A DNA stretch of 64,000 bases, taken from NCBI RefSeq assembly GCF_900538275.1, contig NZ_LR130778.1, positions 930,001 to 994,000 of the forward strand, given 5' to 3'. The position numbers were made by a program, and so were the translations under genes. Shown one piece after another: positions 46,453 to 56,667 of this stretch. The number at the start of each line of letters is the position of its first letter. The first letter of the stretch is position 1. The notes under the pieces were generated by a model. That model did no database searches, was not told the DNA's origin, and saw only the letters and a list, made by a program, of their open reading frames with translations. This DNA is from Petrocella atlantisensis. Lineage in GTDB: Bacteria > Bacillota > Clostridia > Lachnospirales > Vallitaleaceae.

Positions 46453-46953
46453 ATGAAAGAAATCGTATTTGCAGGCGGTTGTTTTTGGGGTGTTGAAGCC
46501 TATTTCAAACTTATCGATGGTGTTGTGACATCTACTGTAGGTTATGCTAACGGTCATAAAGAAAACCCAACCTATGAGGAAGTTTGCTCAAAGAAGACCG
46601 GTCATTCAGAAGCTTGTTACTTAACCTATGATGAAGACAAAATAAGCCTTGCTGAATTACTCAAAGCTTATTGGGCTATTGTTGATCCAACGGTATTGAA
46701 TCGTCAAGGGCCTGATGTAGGCGAACAATACAGGACCGGTATCTATTTTACTGATCAAGAGGACCTAGAAATCATTAATACATCCAAACTCGAAGAGCAA
46801 AAAAAATATTCTGCGCCGATTGTAACTGAAATTCAGCCCCTTACAAAGTTTTGGGACGCAGAAGCTTATCATCAAGACTATTTGGAAAAGAATCCTTATG
46901 GTTATTGCCATATACCCTTAGATGAGATTCGTAAAAAGATGAACAAGTCCTGA
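46453..46953 (+). CDS. msrA: Peptide-methionine (S)-S-oxide reductase
   Basis: A 166-aa MsrA that repairs oxidised methionine. The active site is [12 protein letters not shown], with catalytic Cys at about residue 10. [16 protein letters not shown] and [14 protein letters not shown] are family-typical. The start at 46453 follows AAAGGAG; the frame is open 16 codons upstream without a better site. It diverges from the H-NOX chemoreceptor gene, another oxygen-response gene. Confidence 0.94.
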   Translation: MKEIVFAGGCFWGVEAYFKLIDGVVTSTVGYANGHKENPTYEEVCSKKTGHSEACYLTYDEDKISLAELLKAYWAIVDPTVLNRQGPDVGEQYRTGIYFTDQEDLEIINTSKLEEQKKYSAPIVTEIQPLTKFWDAEAYHQDYLEKNPYGYCHIPLDEIRKKMNKS

Positions 46954-46967
46954 TGAAAAGAAAAAAA

Positions 46968-46997
46968 GCAACCAAAGATATCAATATCTTTAGTTGC
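46968..46997 (-). terminator. Terminator for the minus-strand gene at 47043
   Basis: GCAACCAAAGATAT/ATATCTTTAGTTGC hairpin; on the minus strand it is followed by seven T. Confidence 0.7.
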
Positions 46998-47015
46998 CTA
47001 AATCTTACCTTATAG

Positions 47016-47045
47016 ATCGTCTCATAAACATGAGGCGATTTTTTA
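47016..47045 (+). terminator. Terminator for msrA
   Basis: ATCGTCTCAT/ATGAGGCGAT hairpin followed by a run of T on the plus strand; it overlaps the stop codon of the convergent gene. Confidence 0.7.
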
Positions 47046-47510
47046 TACTACTTCCACTGGTGTATTATCTTTTATCTTAAATAAGATGATACCAGGTGCT
47101 ATAATGGCAAATACAATTGAAAGTATAAGGTATAATGTTGCACTTTCCGCTGCATACATCTTATAAAGCTTGAACATACACATAAAGGAGAGTACCATAT
47201 ACGCCAGACTAATCAAAGTGCCGATTAATGGAATAGCGCCTAATACGACTGTTGCAGCAAATCCGATTAATAAAATCATTTCTGCTTTTTCATATTTGTT
47301 GGCACCAAATTCTATGGTTCTAATAAGCTTACCAATGATGTAGATGTTACCGACAGGCACCCATGCTAACCAGGGATTTTCAATGCCTTGGTTCTGTGCC
47401 ATTTTCATAAGACCTATTGCCATCAATACATAATTGGCAATACCAATCAATAAAAATAAGAACATAAAACCGCCAAATAATGCTAAAATTGCGCCTCCGT
47501 CATTGTACAT
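47043..47510 (-). CDS. Multi-pass membrane protein (DUF5684-like)
   Basis: A 155-aa protein with four hydrophobic segments: GFMFLFLLIGIANYVLMAIG, LLIGFAATVVLGAIPLIGTL, YMVLSFMCMFKLY and LYLILSIVFAIIAPGIILF. The motif NPWLAWVPVGNIYIIGKL between the first two is typical of a small membrane family (DUF5684-like) found near signal peptidases. The molecular role is unknown. Confidence 0.6.
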   Translation of the reverse strand: MYNDGGAILALFGGFMFLFLLIGIANYVLMAIGLMKMAQNQGIENPWLAWVPVGNIYIIGKLIRTIEFGANKYEKAEMILLIGFAATVVLGAIPLIGTLISLAYMVLSFMCMFKLYKMYAAESATLYLILSIVFAIIAPGIILFKIKDNTPVEVV

Positions 47511-47619
47511 ATCATTTCTCCCTTTTCTCTCTGTTACTCTACTCTATTATTGTTAGTTTCATAAAATACTATAATTATATTTTATTATTATAAGTATTAT
47601 TTGTCAATGCAAACCTTAT

Positions 47620-48981
47620 TTACAACGAATCCTTAACAAATGATTCAAAATGCCTACCTCGTGATTCGAAATTCTTATAGACGCCGTAGGAGGCAGCCGC
47701 AGGTGACAGTAAACATATGCTATCCCTAACCGTGATCCTCTTCCCGGTAATGACCGCTTCTTCCATATCTTTGGCCAAAAATAGTCGTTCCTGATGTTCT
47801 AACCTGTTATATAAATGGTGGCCTGTCGTTGGTAATAAGATAACTTTCAACGACTTATGGTCATTGATATAATCCACCAAACACCCATAATCTACCCCTC
47901 TGTCCATACCGCCTATTATAACCGAGTCCACTTTTTGAAGGGCATTAATAGCTGCAATGGTAGCTTGAGGTATGGTTGAAATGGAATCATTATAGAAGTC
48001 CACACCATTTACATTTGCAACAAAAGCTAACCTATGAGGTAGTCCGGGGAACGTCTCAATAACCTTTTCTCGTTTTTCTGATTGGTTATAACCTAATAAT
48101 AAAGTTATATATACAGCTACACCGATATTGATTAGGTTATGGTCACCCATGATATGTCTTTTCAAACTCTGATCTAAGTGCAGAGTATCAAAATCACCTA
48201 CCAAATCTATGCCGCTTGGGGTCACGATTAAGCCTCTTTTTACTGAATCATCCTTTGTAATGGGAATAAGCTTGCCTTTATGCCCACTCAGTCTTTTAGG
48301 GATTTCCTTATCCAAAGCACTATAAATCAGGGTATCTTCTTCACTTTGATACCTACCTATGTTCATCTTGGCTTCTGCATAATGATCATAAGACGCATAG
48401 TGGTCCAAATGCTCTTGGAATATATTAAGTACAATACCATACTTAGGTGATACACTCACCGTTTCCAGTTGATGTGAGGAGAGTTCATAGACAAAAAAAG
48501 TGGAGGGATCTTTTTGGGGAATATAGTCAAAAGGCGGTTTTCCGATGTTGCCAATCAACTCAACATCCAAGCCCTCAGTTTTAAGAAGCTCATAAATAAG
48601 TGTAGATACCGTACTTTTGCCTTTCGTTCCGGTGATACCTACCATATGATCTTTGTAGACCTTAATAAACTCATTACTCTGTGACGTTATTTTATTAGGT
48701 TCTATAAAACCTTTTAAATGCATAAGAGGAATACCCGGACTTTTAAAAACCATATCTACATCTTGGTCAAATTCCAAATAACGTTTTTTGGGATAGAAAT
48801 AGGTCGATATATCTATGTCTATAAGTAGGTCATCGGGTTTGTCTATGTTCTGATCCATGACCTGAATAAGGCATTTGTCACTTACGGATCTGATGAACCG
48901 ATAAGTTGACATACCCTCTTGTCCAAAGCCTAGAATCACAATCTTTTTATTGTCAAATTGACTTTTCCAATAATCTATCAT
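47620..48981 (-). CDS. murD: UDP-N-acetylmuramoyl-L-alanine--glutamate ligase, probably MurD2 type
   Basis: A 453-aa Mur ligase. KIVILGFGQEGMSTYRFI is the N-terminal UDP-binding segment, GITGTKGKSTVSTL the ATP P-loop, FVYELSSHQLETV the metal-binding region, and FYNDSISTIPQATIAAI the C-terminal domain. It would add glutamate to UDP-MurNAc-L-Ala. Because it overlaps murL by 4 bp, it is likely the MurD2 form that accepts L-Glu, leaving epimerisation to MurL; this specificity is inferred from context. Ordinary MurD is the alternative. Confidence 0.87.
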   Translation of the reverse strand: MIDYWKSQFDNKKIVILGFGQEGMSTYRFIRSVSDKCLIQVMDQNIDKPDDLLIDIDISTYFYPKKRYLEFDQDVDMVFKSPGIPLMHLKGFIEPNKITSQSNEFIKVYKDHMVGITGTKGKSTVSTLIYELLKTEGLDVELIGNIGKPPFDYIPQKDPSTFFVYELSSHQLETVSVSPKYGIVLNIFQEHLDHYASYDHYAEAKMNIGRYQSEEDTLIYSALDKEIPKRLSGHKGKLIPITKDDSVKRGLIVTPSGIDLVGDFDTLHLDQSLKRHIMGDHNLINIGVAVYITLLLGYNQSEKREKVIETFPGLPHRLAFVANVNGVDFYNDSISTIPQATIAAINALQKVDSVIIGGMDRGVDYGCLVDYINDHKSLKVILLPTTGHHLYNRLEHQERLFLAKDMEEAVITGKRITVRDSICLLSPAAASYGVYKNFESRGRHFESFVKDSL

Positions 48982-50351
48982 AACTTATCCTCAAGCAGTC
49001 CCAAATAGTGATCCGGTATATCATTTTCTTCTTCAAACCGGCTTGGTGAATGGATCGTGTTAAGGGGTATAATTTGTTCAAAAGCTTTAACCAGACTTGG
49101 TTTTGGTTTGTTCTTTTCTTCCAGTTCTTCTATAATGCGCTTCACGGACCAACGAATCTCATCAATGGTCCCCACACATTCAAAAGGTTTAACCTCTTTG
49201 ACGCCGATCAGTTCAAGAAATATAGGTTCCAAGTCCATGTTATCCAACAGATTATACCCGAAAATACGAATCAATGCCTCTTCTGACATATAGGGTGCTA
49301 GAATCGTATAGACAAAAAGGCATTTGGAGCAGTGACCACACCAGCTGTTATCTTTTTTACCTCGGTTACAGCTTCTAAAAACCTCATGATAAGCCTCGTG
49401 TTTTGCAAATCTTTCTGCTATATCTATTTCATACAGGGGTCTGAGTAAACTAAAATAGTGAATGTCTCGAATCAAATATCGATTCACGTAATCATTAAAA
49501 TCCTTTTCAAATTCATAGCTCTTAGAATACTGGTGGTTAAAGCTGGCACCAAGGACCGTTGATTCATTGGCGCTACGTTCATTGGATAAGGGTATATACC
49601 GTTTGCCGACTAAGGCAGCTCCTAGTATCGCTATGAAACCTAATATGGCTGAAAAAGGCACATGTCCGTTAAGAAAGCCTTCATCATTCATTTTTAGTAT
49701 TTTTTTATCAATATAGCGTTTGGCCAAAAGATAATTTTTATACCCGGCTACATGAATACAATCAATCGCTGCTTGAGGTGGGCTCATGACAAAACACAGG
49801 TTATCCTCTTTCATGCCTTTAAGAAGTTCCAAGGTCACCACGGAATCCTTCCCACCACCAACCGGAATTAGATTCCCGGACAAATCCAAATCAATCTCTT
49901 CAAAAATATTTGGCCATTTATGGTCACAAGTAAAATGGACCAAATTAGATTCGGTCACTTCTTCTGACATCCCATTTAGGTAAATTAGTTCTCCTAGTCC
50001 GTGATAGAATAATTTTTTCCACCATTTATTCTGCTCAACATCAATGGTACCACATGCAATTACATAGGATTTGGGACATACACTCTTATAGTAATTAATC
50101 CCCTCAATCAAACCAATGGAGAATATGAGGGCATCTAATCTATTTAACCCCTCAAGGTTCAGTTGCGCATCCAGCTCGTGGATCAATTCATAACTGACAC
50201 GATGAAAAAAAGTTATAGGGGATTGGTTGTCACCCTCTAACCTATATTGATAATTCAGCATCAACTTCTCATCTATGGTTTCCACCTGATAACTTTCATA
50301 TATAAATCGATCATATTCTGCTGATAATCTATGGTATTGCTCTAAGCTCAT
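48978..50351 (-). CDS. murL: UDP-MurNAc-L-Ala-L-Glu epimerase MurL
   Basis: A 457-aa protein with a PP-loop-like motif NLIPVGGGKDSVVTLELL at about 168-185, and a C-terminal region with SNERSANESTVLG, CNRGKKDNSWCGHCSKCLF (four Cys) and IRIFGYNLLDN. This set matches MurL of Xanthomonas, which uses ATP to epimerise the terminal L-Glu of UDP-MurNAc-L-Ala-L-Glu. It is directly followed by a murD gene with ATGA overlap, which strongly supports the call. The start at 50351 follows GGAGGG. Promoter TTGTGC-17-TATAAT lies at 50407-50435. Confidence 0.87.
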   Translation of the reverse strand: MSLEQYHRLSAEYDRFIYESYQVETIDEKLMLNYQYRLEGDNQSPITFFHRVSYELIHELDAQLNLEGLNRLDALIFSIGLIEGINYYKSVCPKSYVIACGTIDVEQNKWWKKLFYHGLGELIYLNGMSEEVTESNLVHFTCDHKWPNIFEEIDLDLSGNLIPVGGGKDSVVTLELLKGMKEDNLCFVMSPPQAAIDCIHVAGYKNYLLAKRYIDKKILKMNDEGFLNGHVPFSAILGFIAILGAALVGKRYIPLSNERSANESTVLGASFNHQYSKSYEFEKDFNDYVNRYLIRDIHYFSLLRPLYEIDIAERFAKHEAYHEVFRSCNRGKKDNSWCGHCSKCLFVYTILAPYMSEEALIRIFGYNLLDNMDLEPIFLELIGVKEVKPFECVGTIDEIRWSVKRIIEELEEKNKPKPSLVKAFEQIIPLNTIHSPSRFEEENDIPDHYLGLLEDKL

Positions 50352-50406
50352 AATAATCCCTCCGATATCCACCACGGCCCTTTAGGACCTCTTCGGTGTC
50401 ATTGAA

Positions 50407-50435
50407 ATTATAACAAATATTCCTGAAGAGCACAA
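50407..50435 (-). promoter_or_regulatory. Promoter of murL-murD
   Basis: TTGTGC (50430-50435) and TATAAT (50407-50412), 17-bp spacer, about 55 bp upstream of the murL start and downstream of the ncRNA terminator. Confidence 0.65.
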
Positions 50436-50488
50436 TAAATACATACGCTCAATCAACACCGACCATGAAGTTCATATCCCTACAACAT

Positions 50489-50917
50489 AAAAAAGCTAGA
50501 ACAACATGTTGCCATGTCAGCTCTAACTTTTACGAACGAAACACCCCTGCTCGTTCTTTTTGTTTCCACCCCCGGAAACGTATAGGCTCTACACCTATCA
50601 TTATCTTTTGGACCTTTTGTTCATTCCGTTTTCTATCCCCAATTAAGAAAGCGGTATTTCAATTGCGCAACGTATTAATCCAACGTGTTCTTACATGAAA
50701 AGAACTTCCCTTGTATAGATTGCCTGTGATTGTTTTACCATTCAACAAAACCAGATTTCCTCGTTTTTGAATCTAAAACTTCAGCCCATTCGGTCAGCCA
50801 ACTGTTTAAGGTGTTGTATGATTCATCGTCCTCGCATTATTACCTGTAACATGTCATAGCATTGAACATCCTACTCTATATGTGATATCCACATTATGTC
50901 TCGTTCACAAGGTCCTA
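50489..50917 (-). ncRNA. Candidate structured non-coding RNA, class unknown
   Basis: About 430 nt on the minus strand with no credible ORF. A TATAAT at 50924-50929 (with a weak -35) could start it and a strong terminator (50493-50530 plus a six-T run) ends it; murL has its own promoter after that. Consecutive perfect hairpins occur at 50534-50556 (GAACGA/TCGTTC), 50562-50579 (GTTTCC/GGAAAC), 50582-50598 (ATAGG/CCTAT) and 50687-50705 (GTTCTT/AAGAAC). I could not match it to RNase P, tmRNA, 6S or SRP RNA from memory. It could instead be a long pyr operon 3' end. Confidence 0.5.
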
Positions 50918-51018
50918 ACAAGTATTATATCATGGACATGTGATAATTACTAGTTTTTTTTGTTCTTTCAACCTATTTCTTGTGATTATTGTGATTATTT
51001 ACTTTCACAAAGCATGTA

Positions 51019-51696
51019 TTACGCTTTCGCTCCATAGATCTCATAATAAGCATCAATACTACTTTTGATCTCATCATCAATATAAACTCTACCATCAATG
51101 GCTCTGTTATGTAAGTAACCCACCACTTCCTCCATGGTGACAATGGCGCAAGTTTCAATATTAAATGCATCCGCAAGTTCCTTAAGAGCAGATTGTGCAC
51201 CTCTGCCTTTTTCCATACGATCTACGGATATAATCAGCCCAAGAACATTCACATTGGCTGCTGATTTTAGTAGTGGCATGGTCTCATAGATGGAGGTTCC
51301 GGCTGTTGTCACATCTTCAATAATGATAATCTTATCACCATCTTGAAGTTTGGCACCAAGAAAGCCACCCACATCTCCGTGATCCTTTTGCTCTTTGCGA
51401 TTGGAACAATAAGCGACATCAGCACCATAAGATTTGGACAATGAAACAGATGTGGTCACACTAAGGGGTATGCCTTTATATGCCGGCCCAAAAAGTATCT
51501 GAAAATCTGTCCCAAAATTCTCCTTGATTGCTTTCGCATAATAATCCCCAAGTAAACTCAACTGTCTGCCCGATCTATAATTGCCTGCATTGATGAAAAA
51601 TGGTGTTTTTCTACCACTTTTTGTTGTAAAATCCCCAAATGTCAGAACCTCACTGTCTACCATAAACTCTATAAATTCTTTTTTATATTGATCCAT
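51019..51696 (-). CDS. pyrE: Orotate phosphoribosyltransferase
   Basis: A 225-aa phosphoribosyltransferase converting orotate and PRPP to OMP. The PRPP-binding motif is IIIIEDVTTAGTSIYE at about 120-135, the substrate loop is FGPAYKGIPLSVTT, and the flexible basic loop is CSNRKEQKDHGDVGG. It is the last gene of the pyr operon, 48 bp after pyrD. No strong terminator is evident directly after it. Confidence 0.94.
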   Translation of the reverse strand: MDQYKKEFIEFMVDSEVLTFGDFTTKSGRKTPFFINAGNYRSGRQLSLLGDYYAKAIKENFGTDFQILFGPAYKGIPLSVTTSVSLSKSYGADVAYCSNRKEQKDHGDVGGFLGAKLQDGDKIIIIEDVTTAGTSIYETMPLLKSAANVNVLGLIISVDRMEKGRGAQSALKELADAFNIETCAIVTMEEVVGYLHNRAIDGRVYIDDEIKSSIDAYYEIYGAKA

Positions 51697-51744
51697 ATTT
51701 TCTTCCCTTCAATGATAAGTAGGGGTTAATCCTATAACCATTAA

Positions 51745-52647
51745 TCATTTTACAATGCCTACAATATCATTTATATTTTCTATTCCCTTATTTTGCATGA
51801 AAATCAACATTTCGTCAAGTATTTTCATGGTGGCACAAGGGTCTAATAAATTTGCAGTACCTACAGCTATTCCGGTAGCACCTGCCATCATAAATTCGAT
51901 AGCATCCTCACCTGTCATAATACCACCCATGCCAATAATAGGTAGCCTAATGGTATTTGCCACTTGATACACCATCCTAATTGCTACCGGTTTAATGGCC
52001 GGTCCGGACAAACCGCCTTGCTTCGTTGATAAAATAAATTGTCGCTTATGAATATCAATACGGCTGCCAATAAGCGTGTTTATTAGTGATACCGCATCTG
52101 CACCACCTGCTTCAACCGCTCTTGCAATCTCTGTAATATCCGTCACATTAGGGCTGAGCTTAACAATCAGGGGCTGCTTTGCTACCTTTTTAACCGCTTC
52201 CGTAACCTTCATAGCCATATTAGGATCTATACCAAAGGCTACACCGCCTTCTTTTATATTCGGACAAGAAATGTTCAGTTCTAGAAAATCCACATCTGCA
52301 GTAGCCAGTCGACTGGCCACGGCTACATATTCCTCAATGGTTCTTCCTGCAAGATTCACGGCAATCTTTGTATCAAATTGTCTTAAAAAAGGAATATCTT
52401 CGGCAATGAAAGCTTCAACGCCGGGATTTTGTAAACCTACTGCATTAATCATACCACCATAAGTCTCTACAATTCTTGGTGCCGGATTGCCCATCCATGG
52501 TACATTGGCCACGCCTTTTACCACCACGCACCCAATCTTGTTCATGTCAACATAGGGTTCATACTCTCTACCGGAACCAAAAGTACCGGAAGCGGTCATA
52601 ATAGGGTTTTTTAGTTCAACGCCAGCAATGTTTATACCCAAATTCAT
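51745..52647 (-). CDS. pyrD: Dihydroorotate dehydrogenase, catalytic subunit (class 1B)
   Basis: A 300-aa FMN-binding TIM barrel oxidising dihydroorotate. Cys is the catalytic base as in class 1 enzymes (FLELNISCPNIKEGG). VKLSPNVTDI and PIIGMGGIMTGEDAIEFMMAGA are FMN-binding. With PyrK it forms the NAD-dependent 1B heterotetramer. The ATG overlaps the pyrK stop (TAATG). Confidence 0.95.
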   Translation of the reverse strand: MNLGINIAGVELKNPIMTASGTFGSGREYEPYVDMNKIGCVVVKGVANVPWMGNPAPRIVETYGGMINAVGLQNPGVEAFIAEDIPFLRQFDTKIAVNLAGRTIEEYVAVASRLATADVDFLELNISCPNIKEGGVAFGIDPNMAMKVTEAVKKVAKQPLIVKLSPNVTDITEIARAVEAGGADAVSLINTLIGSRIDIHKRQFILSTKQGGLSGPAIKPVAIRMVYQVANTIRLPIIGMGGIMTGEDAIEFMMAGATGIAVGTANLLDPCATMKILDEMLIFMQNKGIENINDIVGIVK

Positions 52648-53426
52648 TAGAACAGCACCTCCTTAGCATCAAAAACCGGGCCGTCTTTACATACCTTTTT
52701 ATACGTAAATCCAAGTTCTGTTTCTGCTACAATTTTGGTCACACAACCTACACAACCGCCGAAGCCGCATCCCATACGTTCTTCTAAGGAAAGCTGTGCC
52801 GAAAGGTTGTTCTTACTTGCATAATCCTTTACACCTTTAAGCATGGGTGTAGGGCCACAAGCATATATCGTGCCTTGCAGACCTTTTTCTTCAAGAAGTG
52901 CCACCACATGGCCTTTAAAGCCAGTTGAACCATCATCTGTTGTCACATAAACCTTACCGTATTTTTCCAAACGTTCTATCAAGTAAGGGTTGGATCTAAA
53001 CCCAACGACAATGGTTTTCTTACCTTTCAACTCTTTAGCCAGTTGTACAAGGGGTGGTGTGCCTACACCACCACCGATGATCAAAACATCTTCTTCATAA
53101 TCTGGGTCAAACTTAAAACCATTACCAAAGGGCCCTAACACTTCAATCTGCTCACCTGACACATAAGAGGCAAACTCGGCCGTACCATCACCTAGGATCG
53201 CATATACAAGGTGTAGACGCCCCCCTTTCCTATCAATCTCGCAGATGCTAATAGGTCTTGGCAATAATCGACCTTTATGATGACAATACAGGTTTACAAA
53301 CTGGCCCGTTTTTGCCTCCATAGCAATAGATGGACAATCAAGAACCATTTCATATACTTGGTCAATTAAATGAATGTTTTCTATAATTTTACAGTTGATT
53401 TTACTTTTATAACTTGTTTGGCACAT
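52647..53426 (-). CDS. pyrK: Dihydroorotate dehydrogenase electron-transfer subunit
   Basis: A 259-aa FAD and 2Fe-2S protein. The FAD site is [12 protein letters not shown], the NAD-binding region is [20 protein letters not shown], and the iron-sulfur Cys are in [14 protein letters not shown] plus the later KKVCKDGP. It passes electrons from PyrD to NAD. I start at the ATG at 53424-53426 after GGGAG, which overlaps the carB 3' end by 20 bp; a longer frame to 53465 exists. Confidence 0.94.
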   Translation of the reverse strand: MCQTSYKSKINCKIIENIHLIDQVYEMVLDCPSIAMEAKTGQFVNLYCHHKGRLLPRPISICEIDRKGGRLHLVYAILGDGTAEFASYVSGEQIEVLGPFGNGFKFDPDYEEDVLIIGGGVGTPPLVQLAKELKGKKTIVVGFRSNPYLIERLEKYGKVYVTTDDGSTGFKGHVVALLEEKGLQGTIYACGPTPMLKGVKDYASKNNLSAQLSLEERMGCGFGGCVGCVTKIVAETELGFTYKKVCKDGPVFDAKEVLF

Positions 53427-56400
53427 ATAATTCTCCCATATTATAGATTGACATGGTCGCTTCATTCATGTCGGCGCATATGATGTCCAGCATGCCTTGA
53501 GCTGTATCAAGAGACGTTAATACCGGAACCGTGGCCTCTATAGCTGCTCTACGTATTCTAAAACCATCTCTCGTTACATCATTTGCTTTAGTTGGCGTGT
53601 TAATAACAACATCAATTAGTCCGCTTCTGATTAAGTCCAGAATATTAGGAACGCCTTCATTGATCTTCTTAGCAATCTGTGCATCCATGCCATTTTCCTT
53701 AAGAACCCTGGCTGTTCCTTCTGTTGCGATAAATCGATACCCCATCTCAATAAATTTTTTGGCCATTGGTATGAATTCCTTCTGATCAATAGGCTTAATG
53801 GTGGCTAGAATATTCCCTTTTGGCTTGATAATGCCCATACCTGATCCAACAAATCCTTTGTATAATGCTTCTTCGAAGGTTTTTCCGACACCTAGGACTT
53901 CGCCAGTGGACCTCATTTCAGGCCCTAGTGAAACCTCAACATCCGGTAACTTTTGGGTTGAAAAGACCGGAACTTTGATAGCTACAAGATCAGCTTCCCT
54001 GTATATGCCGGTTCCAAAGCCCATATCCACGAGCTTTTCACCTAACATCGCTCTCGTTGCCAGTTCTATCATGGGGACGCCGGTCACTTTACTAATATAA
54101 GGCACTGTTCTTGAAGATCTAGGATTCACTTCAATGATATATAACACGTCTTCAAATTCAATGTACTGAATGTTAATCATACCCACAACTTGAAGGGCTA
54201 TGGCGATTTTCTCTGTCTGTACCAGAATCTGTTGCTTTAAAGCGTCTGATAAGCTTCGTGGTGGGTAAATGGATATGCTGTCACCTGAATGGACCCCGGC
54301 TCTTTCTAAATGTTCCATAATACCGGGTATTAAGATACTTTCACCGTCACAGATGGCATCCACTTCGATTTCCTTACCGGTTAAATACCGGTCAATAAGT
54401 ACCGGATTTTTATGATCTCTTTCAAAAGCTGGTCCAAGGTAGTTCTTAAGCTCTATATCATTATACGTGATTTCCATACCTTGTCCCCCTAGAACATAAG
54501 ATGGGCGAACAAGTACTGGATAACCTAAGAGTTCCGCTTCTTTAAGACCTTCTTCTATTGACCAGACAGCTTTTCCTTTTGGTCTTGCTACATCCAGTTT
54601 CTCCATGAGGTCGTCAAACTTTTCCCTGTCTTCAGCTTCATCTATTTGTTTTGGCTTTGTTCCAAGAATCGGTACTTCCATCTGATCTAGGAAACCGGCT
54701 AATTTAATGGCTGTTTGTCCACCAAATTGTAAGATCACCCCATCCGGTTTTTCTTTTTCGATGATATTCAGCACATCTTCTTCTGTTAAAGGTTCAAAGT
54801 ATAGTTTATCAGCCGTATCAAAGTCCGTACTCACTGTTTCCGGATTGTTATTGGCAATAATAGTCTCTATGCCCGCTTTCTTAAGGGCTAAGATAGAATG
54901 CACTGAGCAATAATCAAATTCTATCCCTTGTCCGATACGTATGGGACCCGATCCAATAACTAAGACTTTTTTACGATCTGATACCGCCACTTCATCGACT
55001 TCATCATAAGTCGAGTAATAATAGGGTGATACAGCTTCGAATTCGCCTCCACAGGTATCCACCATCTTAAAGACAGCTTCTATATGGTAGGCTTTTCTGA
55101 GGTTTAAGACTTCTATGGGCATACATCCAACAAAATCAGCGATGGCTTTATCTGAGAAACCTTTGATTTTTAACCATTTCATGTAGTCACGATCAATCTG
55201 GTCAATGCTCATGCCTCTCAACTTTTCTTCTTCGTCTACGATGTTTTTGATTTTGTTAACAAAATAGATATCCATCCCCGTGATCTTACAGATCTTATCC
55301 ATTCTATAGCCACGACGGATTAACTCAGCTAAGTCAAATAACCGCTCATCATCCGGTACTTGCACTCTTTTTTTTAATTCATCCATATCTCTGGATGCCG
55401 CTTTTTTATGATGTAGGCTATATTGACCAATCTCCAAAGACCGCACTGCTTTAAGTAGTGCTGCTTCAAAATTATTGCCAATGGCCATAACTTCCCCTGT
55501 AGCCATCATCTTGGTACCCAGCGTTTTCTTAGCTCTTCTAAATTTATCAAAAGGCCATTTGGGTATTTTGATGACACAATAATCTAACGTGGGCTCAAAG
55601 CAAGCTTGTGTTTTTTTGGTAACAGCATTTTGAATTTCGTCTAATCGGTAGCCCAGTGCTAGTTTTGCCGACACTTTTGCAATGGGATAGCCTGTTGCTT
55701 TTGAAGCCAACGCTGAAGACCGACTCACTCTTGGGTTGATCTCAATAATGGCGTATTCAAAACTTTCCGGATGAAGAGCTAGTTGTACATTACAACCTCC
55801 GACAATACCCACTTCATTGATGATGTCCAAGGAAGCTTTTCTAAGCATCTGATATTCCACATCCGATAGGGTCTGGGAGGGTGCAACAACAATACTATCT
55901 CCAGTATGAACACCTACCGGATCAATGTTTTCCATATTACATACGGTGATGGCATTACCTGCACAATCACGCATGACTTCATATTCAATCTCTTTCCATC
56001 CTTTAATGGATTTCTCAAGAAGAACCTGACCAACCCGTGACAGTTGAAGGCCTGATGCCAGAATCTGCTTCAATTCTTCTCTGTCTTCTGCAATACCGCC
56101 ACCGGATCCACCCAAGGTATACGCCGGTCTAACCACGACGGGGTATCCGATATGAGATGCAAAATCCACACCTTCTTCCATAGTGGTTACGATCTTACTT
56201 TCAATAACCGGCTGACCGATTTTTTCCATTAATTTCTTAAAATCTTCTCTGTCTTCCCCTTCTTTGATTGCATCAATCTGGGTGCCTATAACTTTTACAT
56301 TATATTTTTCCAAAATGCCTGCATCATGAAGCTCAACAGCCAGATTCAGTCCGGTTTGCCCGCCCATGCCTGCTATTAGACTATCCGGACGTTCCTTATC

Positions 56401-56634
56401 AATTACTTTTTCCAAGAATGGTAATGTTAAGGGTTCTATGTAAACAATATCTGCTACTTCTTTATCTGTCATAATGGTCGCAGGGTTACTATTGACAAGT
56501 ACAGTAATGACCCCTTCTTCTCTAAATGCCTGGCATGCTTGTGTTCCTGAATAGTCAAACTCTGCTGCTTGTCCAATGACGATTGGACCCGAGCCTATAA
56601 CCAGAACTTTTTTTATTGAATTATCTTTTGGCAT
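53407..56634 (-). CDS. carB: Carbamoyl-phosphate synthase large subunit
   Basis: A 1075-aa enzyme with the two homologous ATP-grasp halves: [20 protein letters not shown] at the start and the matching [20 protein letters not shown] near residue 555. The first half uses bicarbonate and the second carbamate. The C-terminal 130 residues are the MGS-like allosteric domain ([13 protein letters not shown]). It is full length and 33 bp after carA. Confidence 0.96.
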   Translation of the reverse strand: MPKDNSIKKVLVIGSGPIVIGQAAEFDYSGTQACQAFREEGVITVLVNSNPATIMTDKEVADIVYIEPLTLPFLEKVIDKERPDSLIAGMGGQTGLNLAVELHDAGILEKYNVKVIGTQIDAIKEGEDREDFKKLMEKIGQPVIESKIVTTMEEGVDFASHIGYPVVVRPAYTLGGSGGGIAEDREELKQILASGLQLSRVGQVLLEKSIKGWKEIEYEVMRDCAGNAITVCNMENIDPVGVHTGDSIVVAPSQTLSDVEYQMLRKASLDIINEVGIVGGCNVQLALHPESFEYAIIEINPRVSRSSALASKATGYPIAKVSAKLALGYRLDEIQNAVTKKTQACFEPTLDYCVIKIPKWPFDKFRRAKKTLGTKMMATGEVMAIGNNFEAALLKAVRSLEIGQYSLHHKKAASRDMDELKKRVQVPDDERLFDLAELIRRGYRMDKICKITGMDIYFVNKIKNIVDEEEKLRGMSIDQIDRDYMKWLKIKGFSDKAIADFVGCMPIEVLNLRKAYHIEAVFKMVDTCGGEFEAVSPYYYSTYDEVDEVAVSDRKKVLVIGSGPIRIGQGIEFDYCSVHSILALKKAGIETIIANNNPETVSTDFDTADKLYFEPLTEEDVLNIIEKEKPDGVILQFGGQTAIKLAGFLDQMEVPILGTKPKQIDEAEDREKFDDLMEKLDVARPKGKAVWSIEEGLKEAELLGYPVLVRPSYVLGGQGMEITYNDIELKNYLGPAFERDHKNPVLIDRYLTGKEIEVDAICDGESILIPGIMEHLERAGVHSGDSISIYPPRSLSDALKQQILVQTEKIAIALQVVGMINIQYIEFEDVLYIIEVNPRSSRTVPYISKVTGVPMIELATRAMLGEKLVDMGFGTGIYREADLVAIKVPVFSTQKLPDVEVSLGPEMRSTGEVLGVGKTFEEALYKGFVGSGMGIIKPKGNILATIKPIDQKEFIPMAKKFIEMGYRFIATEGTARVLKENGMDAQIAKKINEGVPNILDLIRSGLIDVVINTPTKANDVTRDGFRIRRAAIEATVPVLTSLDTAQGMLDIICADMNEATMSIYNMGELYVPNKL

Positions 56635-56667
56635 ATTGTTATCCTTTCTTATCCATCACGATAGGTC

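Noticed and set aside
50465-50917. Assignment of the intergenic RNA to RNase P, tmRNA, 6S, SRP or OLE
   Set aside because: The conserved cores I remember (for example GAGGAAAGTCC of RNase P or the tRNA-like ends of tmRNA) are not found.
50980-51000. GTGATTATT tandem duplication after pyrE
   Set aside because: Only two short A/T-rich copies; no structure or repeat family could be supported.
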